Assembly: GCA_031271875.1 (NCBI GenBank)
Contig: JAISVD010000196.1
Span: forward strand, 1-5,317
Reading direction: 5' to 3'
DNA from: Spirochaetaceae bacterium
GTDB taxonomy: Bacteria; Spirochaetota; Spirochaetia; Treponematales; Treponemataceae
Length of the DNA: 5,317 bases
Position numbers and translations under genes: made by a program. Numbering within the stretch: position 1 is the stretch's first letter; each line of letters begins with the position of its first letter. The notes under the pieces were generated by a model. The model was not told where the DNA came from. It was given only the letters and a program-made list of their open reading frames with translations, and ran no database searches. Of this stretch, positions 1 through 5,225 are shown in pieces.

Positions 1-11
1 CTCTTTTTAGA

Positions 12-43
12 GAAAAATGGAAGCCCCTTTGTGCTTCTTTTTC
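12..43 (+). terminator. Bidirectional intrinsic-terminator-like hairpin at the left edge
   Basis: A GAAGC/GCTTC stem (20-24 with 33-37) encloses an 8-nt loop. It is flanked by AAAAA (13-17) on the left and TTTTT (38-42) on the right, and these also pair, leaving a 2-nt TG bulge. On the plus strand the T run follows the stem directly, so it best fits the end of a plus-strand gene lying left of the window. On the minus strand the T run is offset by two bases, so it could also catch read-through from ohyA. The stem is short, and no folding energy was computed. Confidence 0.5.
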
Positions 44-140
44 GGAAAAAACGGAAGAGAGAACCGCAGACGGGAGCAATCGGCTGTACGTACGCTGTCA
101 GGATGGGAGCAACAGTCCGTTCATCTGCATCGCGGACCGC

Positions 141-184
141 ATTAAGAAAACACTGATTTATTCATTGAACCTACATCAGTGTTT
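141..184 (-). terminator. Rho-independent terminator of ohyA
   Basis: A perfect 10-bp inverted repeat, AAACACTGAT (148-157) and ATCAGTGTTT (175-184), encloses a 17-nt loop. The loop itself contains a small nested inverted repeat (TTCA/TGAA, 161-169). Read on the minus strand it begins 16 nt after the ohyA stop codon. The second arm runs straight into a T-rich tail, TTTTCTTAAT. Position, stem and tail all fit an intrinsic terminator for ohyA. The stem is not very GC-rich, so efficiency is uncertain. Confidence 0.6.
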
Positions 185-200
185 CCCTTATTGTTTTAGC

Positions 201-1997
201 TCAGACCAGGCCCGCTTTTTCCAGCATTTCGTACACAAATGTTCCTTTTGCCTTTTCCAGCCCCTTGCGTTCCAGCCAGCGGAGAATGAAGGGCAGCTTG
301 ATTTCGGTAATTTTCTTGCCGTCAAGCAGCTGGCGTGTCGCTGTAAGAAGTACCCGCAAGTCGAAACAGGATGCGAAGGTTTCCGGAACACCGCGGTCAA
401 CGTTCAGCAGGGTATAGACACCCTCCATGGCGGTACGGACCGAATATTCGGTGGTGAAAACAGTATCCCGTTCGGTCTCCGCGAAGTTTCCGATAAAAGC
501 GAGGTTCACGCTTCCCGTGGGAACCACCAGAGGTCTGTCGTTCGTTGTCCTCGGCATAAAGTATGACATAGCATAGGGCATCATGACGGGAATACAATTT
601 GTGGAGTTGACCGCAAGGTCGTGGATCTGGTTCTCGGGCACTCCCATGTGGTACAGCCACTCCTCGGCGATTTCAATACCGGTACATTCAGTGGCGGGTT
701 TTTTCACATAGTTGCCGGGTACATCATTGAACAGCGCGTAAAACCATACCACCAGTTCGTTTTTTTTCTGATCACGGAAATGGGGCTGCCTGTTCAAAGT
801 CCAGCTCAGCAGCCAGTTTGAATCCTTGACTGAAACGATACCTCCGGTAACGACGGTTCCCGCAAAGGGATCACGCTTGCATATCTTTTCGATATAAGGA
901 GGTATCTTGTTGTCCAGCGTTGTAATGGTGGCGGATATGAATGTGGACTTCTCAATGTTTCCGCAGAATTTTTCCGGCCTGCCGAATGAAGGATCCTTTG
1001 CCGCGAGTTTTTTCCACAAATTCCAACTCCCTCCAAGAGGGCTCCCTCCAAGAGGGCTCCCTCCGGGAGAGGTATTCAGTTTCGCCTGAGTTTTATGATC
1101 TCCCAGTGAAGAACTTTCTGTTATGCTGCCGTTTGTGACAAACAGGAAATCATTTTCCGTGAGATTTATCGATTCTTCCTTGCCGTTCAGTGTATATATG
1201 ATCTTCTTTGCGGTTTTTTTGCCCCCGGAAAAGTCTATTTCGATATCCGTGACCATAGCGCCGTACATGAATGTAACGCCATGACCTTTCAGATATTCGA
1301 TCAGAGGAAGTACCAGTGATTCATACTGGTTGTACTTCGTGAATTTCAGCGCCGACAGATCCGGGAGTCCCCCCAGATGGTGTATGAACCGCATGATATA
1401 GCGGCGCATCTCCATGGCGCTGTGCCACTCTTCAAAGGCGAACATGGTTCTCCAGTAGAGCCAGAAATTCGATTTAAAGAAATGCCCGGAAAAAACATCG
1501 CTGATTTTCTTGTCATTCAGGGATTCTTCGGTGGCGAGAAACAGGTTGATCATCTCTTTTGTCGCCTGATCGTCCATGGTAAATGTACCGTTGGTCTTTC
1601 CATCCTCTCCGCGGTTCTGTGTCGCCCGCATGTGGGAAACATTCGGGTCACTCTTGTTAAGCCAGTAGAATTCATCCAGAATGGAAAAATCCTTTATTTC
1701 CAGGGATGGCACCGAGCGGAACAGATCCCAGAGGCACTCAAAATGGTTTTCCATCTCCCTGCCTCCGCGGATGACCCATCCCTGGGGTTCGTGAATACCG
1801 TCAAGGCTTCCCCCCGGAATATGCAGCTCCTCCAGAATATGGATATCTTTACCATTCATCCGGGCATCCCGTATCAGAAATGCCGCCGCCGAGAGCCCCG
1901 CAAGTCCGCCTCCCACCAGATAGGCCGACTTATTTTCTATCCCATCCGGTTTTGCCGGATGCGCGAAAGCTTCATAGTTACCGTTACTGTGATACAT
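201..1997 (-). CDS. ohyA: Oleate hydratase (myosin-cross-reactive antigen family, FAD-dependent)
   Basis: This enzyme adds water across the cis-9 double bond of unsaturated fatty acids, turning oleate into 10-hydroxystearate. It is FAD-dependent, without net redox change, and acts at the inner face of the membrane. In bacteria it is often linked to detoxifying host or dietary unsaturated fatty acids. The 598-residue product has the typical family length and start (MYHSNGNYEAF). A Rossmann FAD motif (GGGLAG) lies at residues 29-34 and the RGGREME motif at 77-83. Glu81, Tyr200, and Thr400/Asn402/His406 (in SWTLNRQPH) match, in spacing and context, the catalytic set described for Elizabethkingia and Staphylococcus enzymes. 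An in-frame ATG four codons upstream (2007-2009) is rejected because GGAGGG, the only SD, lies between the two ATGs and 4 nt before the second. The gene is monocistronic, diverging from the prepilin peptidase, with its own promoter and terminator. Oddly, SPLGG is tandemly repeated at residues 310-324, where relatives, as I recall, have one PGGSW. GC content looks lower than in thiI. Confidence 0.95.
   Translation of the reverse strand: MYHSNGNYEAFAHPAKPDGIENKSAYLVGGGLAGLSAAAFLIRDARMNGKDIHILEELHIPGGSLDGIHEPQGWVIRGGREMENHFECLWDLFRSVPSLEIKDFSILDEFYWLNKSDPNVSHMRATQNRGEDGKTNGTFTMDDQATKEMINLFLATEESLNDKKISDVFSGHFFKSNFWLYWRTMFAFEEWHSAMEMRRYIMRFIHHLGGLPDLSALKFTKYNQYESLVLPLIEYLKGHGVTFMYGAMVTDIEIDFSGGKKTAKKIIYTLNGKEESINLTENDFLFVTNGSITESSSLGDHKTQAKLNTSPGGSPLGGSPLGGSWNLWKKLAAKDPSFGRPEKFCGNIEKSTFISATITTLDNKIPPYIEKICKRDPFAGTVVTGGIVSVKDSNWLLSWTLNRQPHFRDQKKNELVVWFYALFNDVPGNYVKKPATECTGIEIAEEWLYHMGVPENQIHDLAVNSTNCIPVMMPYAMSYFMPRTTNDRPLVVPTGSVNLAFIGNFAETERDTVFTTEYSVRTAMEGVYTLLNVDRGVPETFASCFDLRVLLTATRQLLDGKKITEIKLPFILRWLERKGLEKAKGTFVYEMLEKAGLV
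1027..1071. repeat. 15-bp in-frame tandem repeat inside ohyA
   Basis: Two perfect plus-strand copies of CTCCCTCCAAGAGGG (1027-1041 and 1042-1056) are followed by a diverged third (1057-1071, CTCCCTCCGGGAGAG). On the coding strand they encode residues 310-324, read as SPGG, SPLGG, SPLGG, S. Each unit contains inverted repeats, CCCTC-CAA-GAGGG in the perfect copies and CTCCC-TCC-GGGAG in the third, so the DNA can form small hairpins. The 15-bp unit keeps the reading frame when copy number changes. The identical codons in the perfect copies point to recent duplication rather than selection for the peptide. Confidence 0.9.
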
Positions 1998-2001
1998 AAA
2001 A

Positions 2002-2007
2002 CCCTCC
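2002..2007 (-). promoter_or_regulatory. Ribosome binding site of ohyA (decides the start)
   Basis: The minus strand reads GGAGGG, then four T, then ATG at 1997-1995. This near-perfect SD lies inside what would be codons 1-3 of the longer reading from 2009. It therefore shows that translation starts at 1997 and not at the upstream ATG. Confidence 0.85.
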
Positions 2008-2055
2008 ATAAAATATACGGCTTTTTATATGCTTTCGGGGATAATCCCTGTATTA

Positions 2056-2084
2056 ATTGTAGTTTTTTTGTATTCCTCAATCAA
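2056..2084 (-). promoter_or_regulatory. Sigma-70-type promoter of ohyA
   Basis: On the minus strand a -35 box TTGATT (2079-2084, 4 of 6 consensus) and a -10 box TACAAT (2056-2061, 5 of 6) are separated by exactly 17 bp. Transcription would start near 2049, giving a leader of about 50 nt before the ATG at 1997. The -35 box overlaps the first copy of a 13-bp tandem repeat (2080-2105), a natural place for a regulator. Assignment is by eye only. Confidence 0.55.
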
Positions 2085-2105
2085 TAAAATCCATCAATAA
2101 AATCC
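2080..2105. repeat. Perfect 13-bp tandem repeat over the ohyA -35 region
   Basis: ATCAATAAAATCC occurs twice head to tail (2080-2092 and 2093-2105); on the minus strand this reads GGATTTTATTGAT twice. The copy nearer the gene contains most of the -35 box of the ohyA promoter, and the other lies just upstream of it. This could be a paired operator for a fatty-acid-responsive regulator or a simple duplication. The sequence alone does not decide. Confidence 0.8.
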
Positions 2106-2151
2106 GCTAAATAAAAGGGTTTTATGTTTTTTTTAATCTTAAAAATTAAAA

Positions 2152-2157
2152 TATAAT
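2152..2157 (+). promoter_or_regulatory. Candidate -10 box for the prepilin peptidase gene
   Basis: TATAAT matches the -10 consensus perfectly and lies 59 bp before the ATG at 2217, giving a leader of about 53 nt. No convincing -35 sits 16-18 bp upstream, where there is only a T run. The box lies in AT-rich DNA, where chance matches are common. An AT-only inverted repeat, TTTTAAT/ATTAAAA (2131-2137 and 2145-2151), lies just upstream. A second one, TAATA/TATTA (2154-2158 and 2162-2166), overlaps the box. Confidence 0.4.
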
Positions 2158-2216
2158 AGTATATTACCTCTTTAAGATGTTGCAATAATCCCTGTTTCCC
2201 GTACATAGTAAAATCC

Positions 2217-2684
2217 ATGGAACCGCAGTTTTTTTCTCCGTCGTTTATTGTTTTTACCCTCTCCGCTGTTGCCGCTTCTGTCATTGACATCCGTACCTAC
2301 CGCATACCGGATATCATTACGGGAGGCTGTTTTGCGGTACTCCTCGGACTCTCTCTCTTCGGCGGCAGGGAACTGCTTCCCAACGCTGTACTAACCGCAC
2401 TGGGACGCGCACTGTTTTTTTTTCTGATTCGGCTGAAAACTCATGGAATCGGAATGGGTGATGTAAAGTTTTCCGGGCTGATAGGTTTTTTCTGCGGATT
2501 TCCCGCAGTATTCATCGCTTTCTTTATTGCATCCGTGACAGCGCTGGTTTTCGGCGGAGCGCTGGTGCTTTTTTTCGGCAGAAAAAAAACGGTCCCCATT
2601 CCGTTTGGCCCCTTCCTTTCATTCGGCGCTGTGTGCGGCTATGTGCTGGTCCGCCTGTATCCATCGGTATTCGGATTTGTATAA
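2217..2684 (+). CDS. Short prepilin peptidase, A24 family (type IV leader peptidase core only)
   Basis: Integral membrane aspartyl protease of the GxGD type, which cleaves the leader of type IV pilin-like precursors at the inner membrane. The catalytic aspartates are Asp24 in VIDIRTYRIPD (22-32) and Asp82 in GIGMGDVK (77-84). The C-terminal IPFGPFL motif (128-134) is also typical of the family. Hydrophobic stretches near 10-23, 36-48, 56-71, 86-104, 105-120 and 133-150 suggest about six membrane spans. At 155 residues it has only the peptidase half. It lacks the N-terminal domain of PilD-like enzymes, with their cysteine motif and N-methyltransferase, and so resembles CpaA/TadV-like or archaeal-type short peptidases. 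No pilin or secretion gene is visible nearby, so its substrate is unknown. ATG 2217 is the only plausible start, because a stop lies in frame at 2157, but no SD precedes it. The gene contains several homopolymer runs (T7, T9, T7, A8). Confidence 0.85.
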   Translation: MEPQFFSPSFIVFTLSAVAASVIDIRTYRIPDIITGGCFAVLLGLSLFGGRELLPNAVLTALGRALFFFLIRLKTHGIGMGDVKFSGLIGFFCGFPAVFIAFFIASVTALVFGGALVLFFGRKKTVPIPFGPFLSFGAVCGYVLVRLYPSVFGFV

Positions 2685-2781
2685 AACCGATTTTTGCAAT
2701 CCCTTCAAATCGACAGGTGTCGGCGTTTGATACGGATATCAGCTTCTTGGGATACGCCCCTTTTCCCGCCGACATTCCCTG

Positions 2782-2790
2782 TGGTATACT
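2782..2790 (+). promoter_or_regulatory. Extended -10 promoter of the glycosyltransferase, predicting a leaderless mRNA
   Basis: TGG followed by TATACT (2785-2790) forms an extended -10 element (5 of 6 in the hexamer). No good -35 is seen, which is usual for extended -10 promoters. With a normal 6-7 nt gap, transcription would begin at 2797-2798, on the A of the ATG. No SD lies upstream of that ATG, which agrees with leaderless initiation. Confidence 0.5.
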
Positions 2791-2797
2791 TTTTCCG

Positions 2798-3961
2798 ATG
2801 AAGGAGAAGATTCTTTTTCTGTATCTTGATACGGGGGGCGGTCACAGAGGACCGGCCCGGATTCTCTCGGAGGAGCTTGAGTCGCGGTATGGCGATGAGC
2901 TCTCGGTGGAATCCCTCAACGGGTTTTCCCAAAAGCAGCATATTGCCCGGCTTTTTTTCGAGACCGGTTACCGGCTTGCCTGTACCTATCTGCCGGCGGC
3001 CTATTCGCTTTTTTACGATCTGACCACCCTGCCTCCGGCGCTCCATTGCACAAAAGCGCTCTGCTCCTGGCGCACGGTTCCCTTTCTGGAAAAATATATC
3101 CGCGAGCGGGGGATAACAAAGGTGGTGACCTTTCACTTTGTTGTCGCCCCGGCGGCGGTACGCGCCATACGGCGGGTCAATCCCGCCATTCCGTTTCTTA
3201 TTGTAGTGACCGACCCTTTTACGGTTCATCCCTCGTGGTTCCTGGCCAGGGATCAGCATTTTATCGTGTATACCGAAGCGCTTAAAGAGGAGATAATCCG
3301 AACTTACGGCATCCCGGCGGAACGGATTACGGTGATGCCCTTTGTACTGGACAGGCGTTTTCTCTCGCCCGTCCCCGCGCCGGATATCGCCGGTCTGAAG
3401 GAAAAATACCAAACAGCAGGTCATGAACGGCTCGTACTCGTTACCGGCGGCGGCGATGGACTCAAGGGGATGGTACAACTTGTCCGGTATTTTCTTGAAC
3501 AGAAAGCCGGATTCGGGATCATCGCGGTGTGCGGCCACGATGAGGGCGCCCAGCGGCGCCTGGAAAAACTTGCCATGCGCTTTCCCGGCGCAGGATTGAA
3601 GGTGTTCGGTTTTGTACCCTTTATGGATGAACTGATCCGCATATCCGACTGTGTCGTGACAAAGGCGGGAGCTTCAAAGATGATGGAGGTACTCGCCTGC
3701 CGCAAACCCCTTATCATATCAACCTTCATTCACGGGCAGGAGCGGGGAAATGTCCGCTTTGTAACGGAGAACGGCAGCGGCTGGTTTCTGCGAACCCCGG
3801 CGGCAATTTACGAAAGGATAACCCGGCTTTTCGGAGACCCCGCTTATGAACGGAATATCCTGAGCAATCTGGAAAAGCTCTGTCCCCCTAATGAGGGACA
3901 CCTCCCTTCGGACGCTTCGGAGTTATCCGCCTTCATCCGGGATTTTCAGGGTAAGGTTTAG
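2798..3961 (+). CDS. Glycosyltransferase, GT28 / MGDG-synthase-like (putative diacylglycerol glycosyltransferase)
   Basis: A 387-residue GT-B fold enzyme resembling monogalactosyl/glucosyl-diacylglycerol synthases, which move a sugar from a UDP-sugar to diacylglycerol at the cytoplasmic face of the membrane. The N-terminal domain starts with the glycine-rich GGGH loop (13-16), followed by the family-typical TDPFTVHPSW segment (138-147). The C-terminal donor-binding domain begins near residue 210, with GGG at 217-219, CGHD at 245-248, TKAGASKMMEVLACRKPL at 288-305 and GQERGN at 313-318. These correspond to the TKPGG...EAL...P...GQE...N signature of the family. The acceptor could instead be another lipid or lipid-linked intermediate; MurG-like activity is less likely because of the N-terminal domain. 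The frame is open upstream to 2633, but that extension would overlap the peptidase gene and encodes nothing family-like. The ATG at 2798 starts the conserved beta strand (MKEKILFLYLDTGGGH). It lies 113 bp after the peptidase gene and converges with thiI. Confidence 0.85.
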   Translation: MKEKILFLYLDTGGGHRGPARILSEELESRYGDELSVESLNGFSQKQHIARLFFETGYRLACTYLPAAYSLFYDLTTLPPALHCTKALCSWRTVPFLEKYIRERGITKVVTFHFVVAPAAVRAIRRVNPAIPFLIVVTDPFTVHPSWFLARDQHFIVYTEALKEEIIRTYGIPAERITVMPFVLDRRFLSPVPAPDIAGLKEKYQTAGHERLVLVTGGGDGLKGMVQLVRYFLEQKAGFGIIAVCGHDEGAQRRLEKLAMRFPGAGLKVFGFVPFMDELIRISDCVVTKAGASKMMEVLACRKPLIISTFIHGQERGNVRFVTENGSGWFLRTPAAIYERITRLFGDPAYERNILSNLEKLCPPNEGHLPSDASELSAFIRDFQGKV

Positions 3962-4002
3962 GAACCACTGAATAATATCATCAAGACTTATTCAGCGGTT
4001 CC
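3961..4002. terminator. Long inverted repeat between the convergent glycosyltransferase and thiI ends
   Basis: GGAACC-A-CTGAATAA (3961-3975) pairs with TTATTCAG-C-GGTTCC (3988-4002): 14 of 15 positions match, with a single A/C mismatch and a 12-nt loop. The left arm begins on the last base of the glycosyltransferase stop codon (TAG 3959-3961). The right arm encodes the last ThiI residues, and the ThiI stop (3981-3983) lies in the loop. It is symmetric, so it could stop transcripts from both sides or protect 3' ends. Neither side has a T run after the stem, so it is not a textbook intrinsic terminator. Confidence 0.6.
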
Positions 4003-5213
4003 CGGCCCCACGTGTCCGCGACATAATCCCGAACAGAGAACCGCATGACCTCCCGCTGAGCAAAGGCCTCCGCGATGAGCTCCTCCGCCTCAAGCGCTCT
4101 GTACAGCTCCATCGCTTCCTCCACGGATGCCCGGAGCACCGGATGGCGGGGAGAGAAGAGGACGCAGCAGTCCTCGTAGGGAAGAATCGAGATATCGTAA
4201 CTGCCGATCTCCTTTGCGGTAAGGATGATCTCCTCCTTGTCCAGCCCAACCAGAGGGCGCAGCAGGGGATACTCGGAAGCCGCCTCGGTGACCGCCATAT
4301 TCTCAACGGTCTGGCTCGCTACCTGTCCCAGGCTTTCCCCGGTTATGAGACACTTCGCGCCGATCCGTTCCGCTGTCATGGACGCCGCTTTCATCATGCA
4401 CATTCTGAGGAGCAGGGTGGTAAATGCCTCCGGGGCCCGTTCCCGTATCCGCATCTGTACCGGGGTAAACGGAATGATATTGAGCCGGGTATTGATGCTG
4501 TAGCCGGAGATGACTGCGGCGAGGTCTTCCACTTTTTTCCGGGCCTCTGCGGATGTATAGGGGTAGGCATGGAAGTAGACGCAGTCGATCTTCATGCCCC
4601 TGCGGGCCATCCGGTAACCGGCAACCGGGGAATCCAGCCCGCCGGAAAGAAGGAGCAGTCCCTTGCCGCCGGTTCCCACGGGCAGGCCCCGGCAGGCCCG
4701 TATGCCGTCGCTGTACACGTAGCACTGTTCCCGCACCTCCACACGGATAACGAGATCGGGGTTATGTACGTCCACCGCGAGGAGCTTCTGTTCGTATACC
4801 GGCTCTGCGGCTTCCGCGGCAAGTTCGTATGAGTTGAGGGGAAAGGTTTTGTCCGAACGGCGCGCCTCTATCTTGAAGCTCTTCACTTCTTTAGAAGCCG
4901 CGCCACGGTCCGCCGCTTCCCGCGCTTCCTGAAATACCGCTTCTTTAATAGAAGAGATGTTTTTTTCCGTCACCCGCGCCCGGGCCCAGCCGGTGATCCC
5001 GATAAGGCGCTTCAGGGTATATTCGATAGCGGCGGAACTCTCTTCAGTCCCTTCTATATATAATCTTCCTGTACGGATCTGCACCCGGGCGCTGACGCTT
5101 TCGAGATAGAGCCGGGCATTTTGTACAAGCTGCTGTTCAAATTCCTTTCTGTTGCCCCCCTTGAGGGTGAGCTCCCCGAGCTTCGCAAGGTATGTCACAG
5201 GATATGAAGCCAC
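3981..5213 (-). CDS. thiI: tRNA 4-thiouridine synthetase ThiI, form without rhodanese domain
   Basis: ThiI adenylates uridine 8 of tRNA with ATP and inserts sulfur to give 4-thiouridine, a near-UV sensor base. In some bacteria it also supplies sulfur for the thiamine thiazole. The 410-residue protein has an N-terminal ferredoxin-like domain (KLGELTLKGGNRKEFE, 11-26) and a THUMP tRNA-binding domain (about 76-165; FKIEARRSDKTFPLNSYE at 113-130). The ATP-pyrophosphatase domain follows, with P-loop SGGLDSP at 190-196, HAYPYTS at 215-221 and TGESLGQVASQT at 291-302. The DCC at 348-350 probably holds the counterpart of E. coli Cys344 (inferred). It ends near the point where the E. coli enzyme continues into its rhodanese domain, as in Bacillus-type ThiI. 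Sulfur must then come directly from a cysteine desulfurase; none is visible here. The start is GTG (5213-5211), set by AAGGAGA six bases upstream of it counted from the AGGAG core. That SD lies within a 39-bp tandem repeat. Confidence 0.95.
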   Translation of the reverse strand: MASYPVTYLAKLGELTLKGGNRKEFEQQLVQNARLYLESVSARVQIRTGRLYIEGTEESSAAIEYTLKRLIGITGWARARVTEKNISSIKEAVFQEAREAADRGAASKEVKSFKIEARRSDKTFPLNSYELAAEAAEPVYEQKLLAVDVHNPDLVIRVEVREQCYVYSDGIRACRGLPVGTGGKGLLLLSGGLDSPVAGYRMARRGMKIDCVYFHAYPYTSAEARKKVEDLAAVISGYSINTRLNIIPFTPVQMRIRERAPEAFTTLLLRMCMMKAASMTAERIGAKCLITGESLGQVASQTVENMAVTEAASEYPLLRPLVGLDKEEIILTAKEIGSYDISILPYEDCCVLFSPRHPVLRASVEEAMELYRALEAEELIAEAFAQREVMRFSVRDYVADTWGREPLNKS

Positions 5214-5218
5214 TTTTT

Positions 5219-5225
5219 TCTCCTT
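5219..5225 (-). promoter_or_regulatory. Ribosome binding site of thiI, provided by a repeat unit
   Basis: The minus strand reads AAGGAGA, five A, then GTG (5213-5211), a strong SD at good spacing. These seven bases are the end of the gene-proximal copy of the 39-bp repeat. Every further copy carries the same AAGGAGA. I see no other SD for thiI. Confidence 0.8.

Noticed and set aside
17..145. Small plus-strand ORF of 42 codons starting with ATG at 17
   Set aside because: It has only a weak AGAG upstream and no family-like features, and it begins inside the hairpin at 12-43.
1..156. Plus-strand frame open from the window edge to a TGA at 154-156, possibly the tail of an upstream gene
   Set aside because: The 51-codon peptide is rich in Arg/Lys with no recognisable motif. 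The terminator-like hairpin at 12-43 lies inside it, and the stop falls inside the ohyA terminator stem. A minus-strand frame over the same bases is also open but has no start codon.
1998..2009. Longer ohyA start at the ATG 2007-2009
   Set aside because: The only SD (GGAGGG) would then be inside the coding sequence, and the family begins with the MYxSNGNYEAF pattern at the downstream ATG.
2081..2290. Minus-strand 69-codon frame across the divergent intergenic region
   Set aside because: It starts opposite the conserved catalytic region of the prepilin peptidase, has only a weak RBS and no recognisable domain, and covers the predicted promoters.
2633..2797. Upstream extension of the glycosyltransferase frame
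   Set aside because: It overlaps the end of the prepilin peptidase gene and shows no homology to the family N-terminus, which begins at MKEKILFLYLDTGGGH.
2705..3538. Long minus-strand open frame (277 codons) opposite the glycosyltransferase
   Set aside because: It is Arg/Lys/Pro-rich with no motifs, as expected from the antisense of a GC-rich gene; the plus-strand frame has clear GT28 signatures.
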